64,000 nucleotides of DNA. It comes from Cellulomonas sp. Root930. GTDB lineage: Bacteria; Actinomycetota; Actinomycetes; Actinomycetales; Cellulomonadaceae. A program made the position numbers and the translations under genes. Under the pieces are notes generated by a model, which was given only the letters and a program-made list of their open reading frames with translations, was not told the origin of the DNA and made no database searches. The stretch lies in contig LMJI01000001.1 of NCBI GenBank assembly GCA_001429255.1, positions 434,001 through 498,000 on the forward strand. Direction: 5' to 3'. Below are positions 26,274-35,947 of the stretch, in pieces. Positions within the stretch are counted from its first letter, which is position 1, and each line of letters opens with the position of its first letter.

Positions 26274-26741
26274 GTGACGAGCATCCCGATCGACGCCGTG
26301 GTCCGCTCCTTCCCGGTCGACGCCACGACGGCGTGGGACCTCGTCACCGACCTGCGCAACCACGAACGGTGGATCCCGCTGACCCGGGTGACCGTGGAGG
26401 GGTCGACCGTGACGGCGGTCTCCGGTCCCCTGGCCAAGCGCGGCTTCCCGGGGCTGACGGACGTGATGACGATCGACACGTACGAGCCGCCGACCGGCGA
26501 CGAGCCCGGCATCGCCACGTACACCAAGGTCGGACGCGTGCTCAAGGGCCACGCGAGCATCGTCGTCGTGCCCGCCGGACCGTCGTCGAGCAAGGTCTTC
26601 TGGAGCGAGGAGGTCTACCTGGCCGGCCCGCTCCCCCGGCGACTCACCGGGGCCGTGCTGAAACCGTTCCTCGGCGTCATGGTGCGGTACGCGTTGAGGC
26701 GCGCTCGGAACGAGGTCCGCGCAACAGATCGCAACTCCTAG
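26274..26741 (+). CDS. SRPBCC (START/cyclase-like) protein
   Basis: The protein of 155 residues begins at GTG 26274 (VTSIPIDAVVRSFPVDATTA). It shows the helix-grip pattern of the SRPBCC superfamily: FPVDATTAWDLVTDLRNHER then WIPLTRV at the N terminus, alternating strands, and a long C-terminal helix (LTGAVLKPFLGVMVRYALRR). Such proteins bind hydrophobic ligands. ATG at 26238 would add 12 residues, but it overlaps the start codon of the divergent reductase, leaving no promoter space, so the inner GTG is preferred. Its function is unknown. Confidence 0.82.
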   Translation: MTSIPIDAVVRSFPVDATTAWDLVTDLRNHERWIPLTRVTVEGSTVTAVSGPLAKRGFPGLTDVMTIDTYEPPTGDEPGIATYTKVGRVLKGHASIVVVPAGPSSSKVFWSEEVYLAGPLPRRLTGAVLKPFLGVMVRYALRRARNEVRATDRNS

Positions 26742-26784
26742 CCTGATCTGCGCAACGGATCGTGCCCCAGCGCGCAATCCGAGA
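26719..26784. promoter_or_regulatory. Three direct repeats upstream of ddaH-rocD
   Basis: GCGCAACAGATCG at 26719, GCGCAACGGATCG at 26750 and a weaker GCGCAATCCGAGA at 26772 run in the same direction, spaced 31 and 22 bp apart, close to three and two helical turns. The first overlaps the end of the SRPBCC gene and the others lie 63-100 bp before ddaH. They are candidate sites for the AsnC-type regulator encoded at 30381, by position only. Confidence 0.5.
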
Positions 26785-26846
26785 TGAACGGTCCGGGCCG
26801 TACCGGCTCGTACCCTCGTGGGAACGACACGCCACGAGGAGCCTTC

Positions 26847-27692
26847 ATGACCCCGACCGCCCCCGGACGTACCGATCGCCGCTACCTGATGTGCGAGCCC
26901 GTCCACTACACGGTGTCCTACGAGATCAACCCGTGGATGGACAAGACCCGGTTCACCGACGCCGACCTCGCGGTCCGTCAGTGGCGCACCCTGCGCGACA
27001 CGTACCTCGACCTCGGCCACACCGTCGAGACGATCGACCCGATCCCCGGCCTGCCGGACATGGTCTACGCGGCCAACGGCGCCACCGTGCTGGACGGCGT
27101 CGTGTACTCCGCCAAGTTCCGCTACGCCGAGCGTCAGCCCGAGGGTCCCGCGTACCAGAAGTGGTTCGCCGACCGCGGCTACGTCACGCACACCGCCGCC
27201 GAGACCAACGAGGGCGAGGGCGACCTGCTGGTCGTCGGCGACCTGGTCCTGGCCGGCACCGGCTTCCGCACCGAGCGGTCCGCGCACGCCGAGCTGCAGG
27301 AGCTGTTCGGCCGCCCGGTCATCTCGCTCGACCTGGTCAGCCCGCACTACTACCACCTCGACACCGCGCTGGCCGTGCTGTCGAGCGACCCCGCCGACCC
27401 GCAGATCGCCTACTACCCGCCGGCGTTCTCGGCCGGCTCGCGCGCGGTCCTGCAGCAGCTGTTCCCGGACGCGGTCGAGGCCACCGAGCGCGACGCGGTC
27501 GCCCTGGGCCTGAACGCGGTGTCCGACGGGTACAACGTGGTCGTCGCCCCCGGTGCCGTGGACCTGGCCGCGGCGATCGCCGAGCGTGGCTACAACCCGA
27601 TCCCCGTGGACACCAGCGAGCTGCTCAAGGGCGGCGGCGGCGCCAAGTGCTGCACGCTCGAGATCCGGCCCGCCTCCGGCTCCGGGCGATGA
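26847..27692 (+). CDS. ddaH: Dimethylarginine dimethylaminohydrolase-like enzyme (GME superfamily)
   Basis: This 281-residue cytoplasmic enzyme of the guanidino-group modifying superfamily hydrolyses arginine derivatives. Readable are the Asp/Asn pair in GLPDMVYAANGA (residues 68-79), the acidic ETNEGEGD (119-126), His170 in HYYHLDTA and the C-terminal GGGGAKCCTLE with the nucleophile at Cys268 or Cys269. ATG at 26847 follows GAGGAG; the longer open frame is rejected. It overlaps rocD by four bases (ATGA). M. tuberculosis has a comparable group of ddaH-like, rocD and AsnC genes, as I recall it. Whether the product is citrulline or ornithine cannot be read from the sequence. Confidence 0.88.
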   Translation: MTPTAPGRTDRRYLMCEPVHYTVSYEINPWMDKTRFTDADLAVRQWRTLRDTYLDLGHTVETIDPIPGLPDMVYAANGATVLDGVVYSAKFRYAERQPEGPAYQKWFADRGYVTHTAAETNEGEGDLLVVGDLVLAGTGFRTERSAHAELQELFGRPVISLDLVSPHYYHLDTALAVLSSDPADPQIAYYPPAFSAGSRAVLQQLFPDAVEATERDAVALGLNAVSDGYNVVVAPGAVDLAAAIAERGYNPIPVDTSELLKGGGGAKCCTLEIRPASGSGR

Positions 27693-28897
27693 CTCTCGTG
27701 GAGGTGGCCCCGGCGTCGGTCCTGGCCCCCAATTACCACCCGCTTCCGGTCACCCTGGTCGGCGGCCTGGGCTCCTGGGTCACCGACGACGAGGGCAACC
27801 GCTACCTCGACCTGCTGTCGGGCTACTCGGCGCTGAACTTCGGCCACCGGCACCCGGTGCTCACAGCCGCGGCGCACGCGCAGATCGACAAGCTGACGCT
27901 CACGTCCCGCGCGTTCGACCACGAGCTGCTCGAGCCGTTCGCCGCGCGGCTGGCCGCCCTGATCGGGCCGCTGGTCGCCGGTCCGCCGATGGTCCTGCCG
28001 ATGAACACGGGCGCCGAGGCCGTCGAGACCGCCATCAAGGCCGCCCGCAAGTGGGGCTACGACGTCAAGGGCGTGCCCGCCGACCGCGCGACGATCATCG
28101 TGGCCGACGGCAACTTCCACGGCCGCACGACCACGATCGTGTCGTTCTCCACCGACCCCGACGCGCGCCGCGGCTTCGGCCCGTACACGCCCGGGTTCCG
28201 GGTGGTGCCGTACGGCTCCCTCGAGGCGCTGCGCGACGCGATCGACGAGACCACGGTCGCCGTCCTCCTCGAGCCGATCCAGGGCGAGCAGGGCGTCGTC
28301 GTGCCCCCGGACGACTACCTGCCCGGCGTGCGTGCGCTCTGCACGTCGCAGGACGTCCTGTTCATCGCCGACGAGATCCAGTCCGGGCTCGGCCGCACGG
28401 GCACCACGCTCGCGTCCGAGCTCTGGGGCGTGAAGCCTGACCTGGTCACCCTGGGCAAGGCGCTCGGCGGCGGGGTGCTCCCCGTGTCGGCCGTCGTCGG
28501 CCGCTCCGACGTGCTCGGCGTCCTCACCGCGGGCACCCACGGGTCCACGTTCGGCGGCAACCCGCTGGCGTGCGCGGTCGGCCTCGCGGTCGTCGGCCTG
28601 CTGGAGACCGGGGAGCTGCAGGCACGCGCCACGACGCTCGGGATCGAGTGGGGCTCCCGCCTGGACGCGCTCGTCGACGCCGGTCTGCTGGCTTCGTCGC
28701 GCCGCGTGGGCCTCTGGGCGGGGCTGGACGTGGCCGAGGGGCGCGGCACGGGGCGTCAGCTGTGCGAGCGCCTCCTGGCCCGCGGCGTGCTGGCCAAGGA
28801 CACCCACGGCAGCACGATCCGCCTGGCTCCCCCGCTGACGATCAGCACGGAGGACCTGCACCTGGCCACGGACCGCCTGACGGACGCCCTGCGCTGA
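27689..28897 (+). CDS. rocD: Ornithine aminotransferase
   Basis: The 402-residue PLP enzyme converts ornithine plus 2-oxoglutarate to glutamate-5-semialdehyde plus glutamate. It is a class III aminotransferase: GYSALNFGHRHP at the N terminus, PMNTGAEAVETAIKAARKWG binding PLP phosphate, DEIQSGLGRTG with the PLP-N1 Asp, and Lys257 in TLGKALGGG forming the Schiff base, then HGSTFGGNPLA. Its start codon overlaps the stop of ddaH (ATGA), so the two are translated together. A hairpin and a tandem repeat follow the stop. Confidence 0.95.
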   Translation: MTLVEVAPASVLAPNYHPLPVTLVGGLGSWVTDDEGNRYLDLLSGYSALNFGHRHPVLTAAAHAQIDKLTLTSRAFDHELLEPFAARLAALIGPLVAGPPMVLPMNTGAEAVETAIKAARKWGYDVKGVPADRATIIVADGNFHGRTTTIVSFSTDPDARRGFGPYTPGFRVVPYGSLEALRDAIDETTVAVLLEPIQGEQGVVVPPDDYLPGVRALCTSQDVLFIADEIQSGLGRTGTTLASELWGVKPDLVTLGKALGGGVLPVSAVVGRSDVLGVLTAGTHGSTFGGNPLACAVGLAVVGLLETGELQARATTLGIEWGSRLDALVDAGLLASSRRVGLWAGLDVAEGRGTGRQLCERLLARGVLAKDTHGSTIRLAPPLTISTEDLHLATDRLTDALR

Positions 28898-28934
28898 CCA
28901 CAGCGTCCGCACCGGGACGACCGGATCTGCGGAC

Positions 28935-29024
28935 GTCCGCACTCGTGAGGGCTGGGACCCGCCGGAGAGCGGACGCAAGGTGCTCACCACGCGCAACGTC
29001 CGCACTCGTGGGGGTTGGAACCCC
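28935..29024. repeat. Two direct copies of a 26-bp GTCCGCACTCGTG repeat
   Basis: GTCCGCACTCGTGAGGG at 28935 and GTCCGCACTCGTGGGGG at 28998 begin segments that continue alike (CTGGGACCC versus TTGGAACCCC), spaced 63 bp. The second copy is the left arm of the hairpin at 28992-29043. It may be a family of intergenic repeats, which would need other genome regions to confirm. Confidence 0.6.
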
Positions 29025-29043
29025 ATTGAGTGCGGACGTTGCG
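28992..29043. terminator. Hairpin between convergent rocD and CAP-domain genes
   Basis: CGCAACGTCCGCACTC (28992-29007) and its exact reverse complement (29028-29043) flank a 20-nt loop that itself contains GGGGTT and AACCCC. The 16-bp stem is 94 nt past rocD and just before the stop of the opposing gene, a good place for a bidirectional terminator. No T run follows, as is common in high-GC genomes, and the element may instead be an intergenic repeat. Confidence 0.6.
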
Positions 29044-29053
29044 GTTGCGGGTG

Positions 29054-30199
29054 TCAGCTGAAGCGGACTGCGCCGAAGAGCCAGCCGTTCAGGCCGGCGC
29101 CGCCGACCGACATGCTCGACACGTCGGTGCGGCGCATCTGGGCGTCGTGACCGGCGGACCGCGACCAGGCGGAGACCATCGAGGACGCCGAGCCGTTGCT
29201 CACGCAGGCCACGATGTTGTCGCCGCCGGAGTGCCAGATGCCGCCCGCGTTGGCCATGGTGATCGCGTGGCTGACCAGGCTGCCGCTGCGGGAGACCGAC
29301 AGCTGCGAGAGGCCGAGGGAGGCGCGGTAGGCGTTGATCGCGGAGCCGATCGCCGAGACGCTCGACTCGCCGGCACCGGACCCGCCGGAACCGCTGCAGA
29401 CCTTGCCGCCGCTCGGGATGCCCACCGACGGCGCGACGGGCGCGGCGGCGGAGCCGGACGTGGGGGCGGTGGAGCGGGCTGTCGACCGCGTCGGGGCCTT
29501 CGTGGTGGACCGGGCGGCGGCAGCGGCCTGCGCGGCGGCTGCGGCTGCGGCCTGCTCGGCGGCGATGCGAGCGGTTTCGGCGGCCTGCCACGCGACCTGC
29601 GCGTCGACGGCGGCCTTCTCGGGTGCAGCGACCCCGGCGACCAGGGAGCGCAGGGACGCGAGGCTGACGTCCGACGCGGTGAGCGCGGTACCCACGGCAC
29701 CGCTGGCGCTCGCGAGGGCGGCGCGCGAAGCGTCGCCCGCGTTCGGGACGACGAAGAGGACGGCGTTCGCGTGGTCGACGGCGGCCTGTGCGCTCGCCGT
29801 CGCGGCGGCGCGGCTGCTCACGTACGCGGTCTGCGCGACGACGGCGTCGGTCTGGCGCTCCACGACCGCGTCGCGGGCGGCGGCCTGCACGGACTGGTCC
29901 ACGCGGAGGTCCGCCTCGAGCGCCTTGGCCCGCGCCGTCTGGGCCTGCTGCTCGGCGGCGTAGACGCCACCCCCGGCGGCCACGGCGATCGCGACACCGG
30001 CCGCGAGGCCGACCCACACCGAGCGACGGACGGCGGCGATGCGGGCCGCGGTCTCCTCGACGAGCGGGGACGGCGCGGTCCGCTGGTGCGGGACATCGAC
30101 CTGGGTGGGGACATCGTCGACCACCGGCACGGGTGCACTGATGACCGACGGTCGCTGGCTCGGCACGACGTCGAGCAGCTTCTTGGTGTCCTTGACCAC
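29054..30199 (-). CDS. Membrane-anchored CAP/SCP-domain protein
   Basis: The 381-residue protein starts at GTG 30199 with AAGGAGG upstream. A cytoplasmic N terminus of about 60 residues (LLDVVPSQRPSVISAPVP) leads to one membrane span (VWVGLAAGVAIAVAAGG). A long Ala-rich, probably coiled extracytoplasmic helix (about 85-250) and a Ser/Thr/Pro-rich linker follow. The C-terminal CAP domain of about 120 residues has SAIGSAINAYRASLGL, SLVSHAITMANAGGIWHSGG, VSAWSRSAGHDAQM and GWLFGAVRFS. CAP-domain function in bacteria is mostly unknown. It lies between the ddaH-rocD operon and the AsnC gene. Confidence 0.85.
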   Translation of the reverse strand: MVKDTKKLLDVVPSQRPSVISAPVPVVDDVPTQVDVPHQRTAPSPLVEETAARIAAVRRSVWVGLAAGVAIAVAAGGGVYAAEQQAQTARAKALEADLRVDQSVQAAARDAVVERQTDAVVAQTAYVSSRAAATASAQAAVDHANAVLFVVPNAGDASRAALASASGAVGTALTASDVSLASLRSLVAGVAAPEKAAVDAQVAWQAAETARIAAEQAAAAAAAQAAAAARSTTKAPTRSTARSTAPTSGSAAAPVAPSVGIPSGGKVCSGSGGSGAGESSVSAIGSAINAYRASLGLSQLSVSRSGSLVSHAITMANAGGIWHSGGDNIVACVSNGSASSMVSAWSRSAGHDAQMRRTDVSSMSVGGAGLNGWLFGAVRFS

Positions 30200-30380
30200 G
30201 TCGCCTCCTTCGCGGGACCCCTGCATGCGGCGTGACCGGGGCTCCCTCTCATCTCGGCACGTACAGCGTCCGGCTTGAGGCCAGATGCCCCTTTTGGTGA
30301 ATCACCCGTTCGGAGTAGTGCCTGGTGCAGGTTGTCAGTTCTTTCGGGCTAGCACCAATCGGGGCCCGACCGACGATGAT

Positions 30381-30860
30381 GTGACCGTGACCGACGACTC
30401 CGGGCTGGACGCCCTCGACACCGCCATCCTTCGGGTGCTCGCACTCGACGCCCGGGCGACGTTCGCGCAGGTGGGAGAGCACGTCTCGCTGTCCGCACCG
30501 GCCGTGAAACGCCGGGTCGACCGGCTCCGCGAGCGCGGGGTGATCCGCGGGTTCACCGTCCGGCTCGATCCGGCGGCCATGGGCTGGCAGACCGAGGCCT
30601 TCGTCGAGCTGTTCTGTCAGGGCTCCACCAGCCCGGCGACCATGCGCGCGGCGGTCGAGCACTACCCCGAGGTGGTCGCCGCGAGCACCGTGACCGGGGA
30701 CGTGGACCTCATGGTGCAGGTGCGGGCGCGGGACATGCGGCACCTGGAGCGGGTGGTGGAGAGGCTCGCCGCGGAGCCGTTCGTGGCGCGCACCCGCTCG
30801 ACCGTGGTGCTCTCGGCGCTGGTCCGCCGCCCGGACGTCCCGCCGGCCCCGGAGGGCTAA
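30381..30860 (+). CDS. Lrp/AsnC-family transcriptional regulator
   Basis: This 159-residue protein has an N-terminal winged helix-turn-helix (LDTAILRVLALDARATFAQV, then VSLSAPAVKRRVDRLRERGV) and a C-terminal RAM domain (TVTGDVDLMVQVRARDMRHL, TVVLSALV) that binds amino acids and oligomerises. Two adjacent GTG codons (30381, 30387) could serve as start; no clear ribosome site is visible. It is a candidate regulator of the ddaH-rocD operon, 1.5 kb away with one gene between. Its TAA overlaps the stop of the convergent stress-protein gene. Confidence 0.9.
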   Translation: MTVTDDSGLDALDTAILRVLALDARATFAQVGEHVSLSAPAVKRRVDRLRERGVIRGFTVRLDPAAMGWQTEAFVELFCQGSTSPATMRAAVEHYPEVVAASTVTGDVDLMVQVRARDMRHLERVVERLAAEPFVARTRSTVVLSALVRRPDVPPAPEG

Positions 30861-31795
30861 CCGGCCACGGCCTCCGCGGTGGCGCACCGGTTGGTGACCA
30901 CCATGACGGGGCAGTCGGAGTGGTGCAGCACCGCCTGGCTGGTGGAGCCCAGCAGCAGCCCGGCGAACCCGCCGCGGCCGCGCGAGCCGACGACGATCAG
31001 GTCGGTGGCCACCGAGAACTCCGTGAGCAGCTCCGCGCCCGTGCCGTCCAGCGCGATCCGCCGGACCGTCACGTCCGGGTGGTCGACCAGCGCGCGGTCG
31101 ACCACCACGTGCAGACCCTCGGTGACGTCCCGCAGCACCTGCTCGTGGTCCACCGTGGCCGGCAGCCACGCCAGCACCCCGGTCATCGAGCCCACCGGCA
31201 CGCCCGCGACGGCGGTCAGCTCGGCGCCCCACGCCTCGGCCTCCCCGATGGCGTAGCGCAGCGCGTGCTCGGCCTGGGGGGAGCCGTCGACGCCGACGAC
31301 GATGCGCTTGACCGGACGCGGGGCCGGGATGGGGGCGTCGTCGGGCAGGGTCCGGCCGGCCTCGCGCAGGGGCACGACGACGGTCGGGCAGTACGCGTGC
31401 GCCGGGAGAGCCGACGAGACGGTGCCGAGCAGCCGGTCCGCGAACCCGCCGCGCCCACGCGTGCCGACGACGGCGAGCCGGACGTGGTGCGACAGGTCGA
31501 CGAGCACGCCGGCGGCGTCGCCCGTGTGCACCTTGGCCGTCACGGGGATCCCCAGGGGCGCCACCCGCTGCGTGGCCTCGGCGAGCACCGCCTTGGCGCC
31601 CTCCTGGATGGCCGTGTCGTCGAGCGCCGCATAGCCGCCGTCGAGCGAGGCCGCCGTGAACGACGGGAGGGAGTAGCTGCAGACGAGCCGGATGCCCCAG
31701 CCGTGGGTCTTGGCCTGCGCGGCTGCCCAGTCGAGCGCGTGCAGGCTCGCCGCGGACCCGTCCACCCCGACGAGGACCACATCGTCACGCGTCAT
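30857..31795 (-). CDS. Universal stress protein, two USP domains
   Basis: This 312-residue cytoplasmic protein consists of two USP domains. Each ends with the ATP-binding G-x2-G-x9-G(S/T) signature: GTRGRGGFADRLLGTVSSAL (about residues 113-132) and GSRGRGGFAGLLLGSTSQAV (about 272-291). Each starts with VVLVGVDGSAAS or IVVGVDGSPQA. ATG at 31795 is selected because the longer frame adds an unrelated basic stretch. Tandem USP proteins in actinobacteria are linked to dormancy and hypoxia. A stop-to-stop overlap with the AsnC gene marks a convergent boundary. Confidence 0.94.
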   Translation of the reverse strand: MTRDDVVLVGVDGSAASLHALDWAAAQAKTHGWGIRLVCSYSLPSFTAASLDGGYAALDDTAIQEGAKAVLAEATQRVAPLGIPVTAKVHTGDAAGVLVDLSHHVRLAVVGTRGRGGFADRLLGTVSSALPAHAYCPTVVVPLREAGRTLPDDAPIPAPRPVKRIVVGVDGSPQAEHALRYAIGEAEAWGAELTAVAGVPVGSMTGVLAWLPATVDHEQVLRDVTEGLHVVVDRALVDHPDVTVRRIALDGTGAELLTEFSVATDLIVVGSRGRGGFAGLLLGSTSQAVLHHSDCPVMVVTNRCATAEAVAG

Positions 31796-31922
31796 CCGGA
31801 GCCTCCGTGCTCGTGCCGAGCCCACCGTGCGCTCGTCCCAGTGTCTCCCACCAGTGCGCCGATGCACCCGTGTGTAGCCGGAATGATGCCATACGTTGGT
31901 GGATTCTTGACGAAGACGAGAG

Positions 31923-32492
31923 TCAGGCCACCACGTACTGGGACCACAGCGGCTCGGAGCGGACCGACGTGGTGCCGAACGCGACCGACCACCGCGGAGC
32001 CCGAGGGACGAACGGCAGCTCCCAGCCGATCTCGTGCAGCAGGCGGTCGGCCTTGCGGTGGTTGCAGCGCACGCAGGCGGCGACGACGTTGGTCCACTCG
32101 TGGCGGCCGCCGCGCGAGCGCGGGTTCACGTGGTCCACGGTGTCCGCTCCCCCGCCGCAGTAGGCGCAGCGGTGGTTGTCGCGCTGCAGCACCGTGCGGC
32201 GGGTGGGGGGCACCGGGCGGCGCACCGGGACGTGCACGTAGCGCGTCAGGCACAGGACGACCGGGAGGGGCACGGACACGTGCTCGGAGTGCAGCAGGCG
32301 ACCGTCGGTCTCGAGCACGGTCGCCTTGCCGGACATGACGAGCACCACGGCGCGCCGCAGGCTCACGATGCACAGGGGTTCCATGCTGGCGTTGAGCAGC
32401 AGGGTGCGTGCTCCGGACGCGATCAGCCCTGGTGAGCCGACCTCAGTGGCTGCCCCACCGACGGCCTCGGTGGACAGCTTCGACGCATTCAT
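31923..32492 (-). CDS. HNH endonuclease
   Basis: The 189-residue protein has an N-terminal region common in actinobacterial HNH proteins (TLLLNASMEPLCIVSLRRAV, VLVMSGKATVLE, VPLPVVLCLTRYVHVP). The C-terminal HNH nuclease is RRTVLQRDNHRCAYCGGGAD, TVDHVNPRSRGG with the central His, then NVVAACVRCNHRKADR. Four Cys in two CxxC pairs (CAYC and CVRC) form the structural zinc site. ATG at 32492 (MNASKLSTEA) is used; the upstream extension lacks support. It is a common chromosomal gene, with no restriction-system partner visible. Confidence 0.93.
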   Translation of the reverse strand: MNASKLSTEAVGGAATEVGSPGLIASGARTLLLNASMEPLCIVSLRRAVVLVMSGKATVLETDGRLLHSEHVSVPLPVVLCLTRYVHVPVRRPVPPTRRTVLQRDNHRCAYCGGGADTVDHVNPRSRGGRHEWTNVVAACVRCNHRKADRLLHEIGWELPFVPRAPRWSVAFGTTSVRSEPLWSQYVVA

Positions 32493-32613
32493 GAGCACGG
32501 CGTTCTCCCGACCTCGGGGGTCGAACCGGCTGGCTGCCGGCCCGGCGAAGCGAAGCAACAGCGTGGTGCACGGCCAGAGTACGCGCCGGTCGGTGCGGAG
32601 GGCCGCAGGAAAC

Positions 32614-32655
32614 CGACGAGGCCCCGACGACATCGATGTCGTCGGGGCCTCGTCG
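32614..32655. terminator. 42-bp perfect palindrome, terminator of NlpC/P60 gene
   Basis: CGACGAGGCCCCGACGACAT is followed by CG and the exact complementary arm, so the whole 42 bp is its own reverse complement. It sits 17 nt beyond the stop of the NlpC/P60 gene, and on the minus strand the arm is followed by GTTTCC. It is a likely rho-independent terminator, although a perfect palindrome has no room for an unpaired loop other than the central bases. Confidence 0.8.
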
Positions 32656-32672
32656 TAGAACGCGGTTCGGTG

Positions 32673-33452
32673 TCAGCCGATCCGGATGAAGACGGGCGAG
32701 CTCTGCCAGATGGCGCGGAACTGGATCGTCTTGCCCGGGCGGGGCGAGTCGATCTGCTCGTTGCCGCCGGCGTAGATCGAGATGTGGCCGGGGCTCCAGA
32801 TGAGGTCACCAGGCTGGGCGTCCGCCCGCGAGACGATGGTGCCCGCAGCCTTCTGTCCGGCCGAGGTGCGCGGCAGAGAGATCCCGAGCTGCGCGAACAC
32901 GTAGCTGGTGAAGCCCGAGCAGTCGAAGCCGGCCGGGGTGGTGCCGCCGGAGAGGTACGGGGTGCCGACGTAGCGGGCCGCGATCTCCAGGACCGCGTTG
33001 CCGGAGACCGACGACGGGGCCGGTGCGTTGGCGACCGCCGGAGCGGCTGCGGCGGTGGTCGTGGCGGCACGCGTGGTGCTGCGCGACGCAACGGCGGCCT
33101 TCACCTTGACCGGCGGCGGGGGCGGCGGCGTCTCGGCCGTCACGACCGGGGCGTCGAACGTCCACGCGGCCTCGACCGGGGCGGTCACGACGGGGGCGGT
33201 GTTCAGCACGGCGCGGGCCGAGGCCGTCAGCGCTGCGGTGTCCACGGCGGGGAGTGCGCCTGCGTCACCACCGGGGGCGGCGCTGGCGGGCGAGCCGAGC
33301 ATCGAGACGACGAGGCCCGACGATGCGGCGACGACGGCGGTACGGCGTCCGACGGTGCCCATCTGGTCCGAGGCGGCTGCAGCAAACTCGGTCAAGGGCG
33401 TCGATGGACGGCGCGCCGCACGATGGCGGGCGCGAGTGGTGCTCACGGTCAC
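32673..33452 (-). CDS. Secreted NlpC/P60 peptidoglycan endopeptidase
   Basis: This 259-residue exported cell-wall hydrolase cleaves stem peptides of peptidoglycan. GTG at 33452 follows AGGAGAGG. A basic N terminus, a hydrophobic segment (RTAVVAASSGLVVSMLGSP) and ASA-AP near residue 59 form a Sec signal peptide. An Ala/Pro/Val-rich linker leads to the catalytic domain (residues about 150-259) with Cys178 in FDCSGFTSYVFAQLG and His223 in WSPGHISIYAGG. The gene is preceded by a c-di-AMP riboswitch. Confidence 0.95.
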   Translation of the reverse strand: MTVSTTRARHRAARRPSTPLTEFAAAASDQMGTVGRRTAVVAASSGLVVSMLGSPASAAPGGDAGALPAVDTAALTASARAVLNTAPVVTAPVEAAWTFDAPVVTAETPPPPPPVKVKAAVASRSTTRAATTTAAAAPAVANAPAPSSVSGNAVLEIAARYVGTPYLSGGTTPAGFDCSGFTSYVFAQLGISLPRTSAGQKAAGTIVSRADAQPGDLIWSPGHISIYAGGNEQIDSPRPGKTIQFRAIWQSSPVFIRIG

Positions 33453-33458
33453 GCGTTG

Positions 33459-33653
33459 CCTCTCCTGATGCCTACGAGGTCAGCTGTCGGGTTCGGGTGG
33501 GAGAACACCCGGCCGTGTCCCCGATCGAGATCGGATCTCCGGCTTCACCCCAAGGACACCGAACTTCCGGTGCCCGCAATTGGGTCCCCCGCCCCTGCCG
33601 GCGGTCAGTGCGGACCTCGTGGCGGCGGCAGGGTTAGGCGTTCCGCTCGAGGG
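33459..33653 (-). ncRNA. ydaO/yuaA-type c-di-AMP riboswitch
   Basis: On the minus strand the leader of the NlpC/P60 gene has the actinobacterial ydaO consensus in order: CGGAACGCCTAACCCTGCCG, GACCCAATT, GGGGTGAAGCC, GGCCGGGTGTTCTCCCACC, CCGAACCCGACAGCTGACC, TCGTAGGCATCAGGAGAGG. The final AGGAGAGG is the ribosome site, 6 nt before the GTG start. Such riboswitches sense cyclic di-AMP and in Streptomyces control resuscitation factors and NlpC/P60 hydrolases. Recognition is by consensus from memory; boundaries are approximate to about 10 nt. Confidence 0.9.
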
Positions 33654-33912
33654 CTTCTCCGGAGGAGGGTTCTGGAGAAGCAGGTCGAACGTACAGGACG
33701 CCCGCGGCGATTGTCACGTTCCGATCACGGAAATCTCTGCTCTTGTCGGACACGCGTCTTGGACGCGTGGTCCGAACTCCGAGGTGACCTGCAAAGACGC
33801 CGATCAGAGGCGTGGGAGCGCGCGCACAGATCACACCCACGAGGGATCGCGAAGATCACGGTCGTGCGGGACGGAGCACTCCCAGGGGCCGCCCAGGGGC
33901 CTCTCAGACGGG

Positions 33913-35891
<1,979 letters not shown>

Positions 35892-35899
35892 GCATGGGC

Positions 35900-35928
35900 C
35901 CGCCTCCCGCGGTCAGCGCGGGAGGCGG
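35900..35928. terminator. Bidirectional terminator after serC
   Basis: CCGCCTCCCGCG and its exact reverse complement CGCGGGAGGCGG flank the loop GTCAG. The 12-bp GC stem lies 9 nt beyond the serC stop and 20 nt before the stop of the opposing surface-protein gene, so it can serve both convergent transcripts. No T run is present. Confidence 0.8.
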
Positions 35929-35947
35929 AGTCGGTGTGCTTGTGGGG

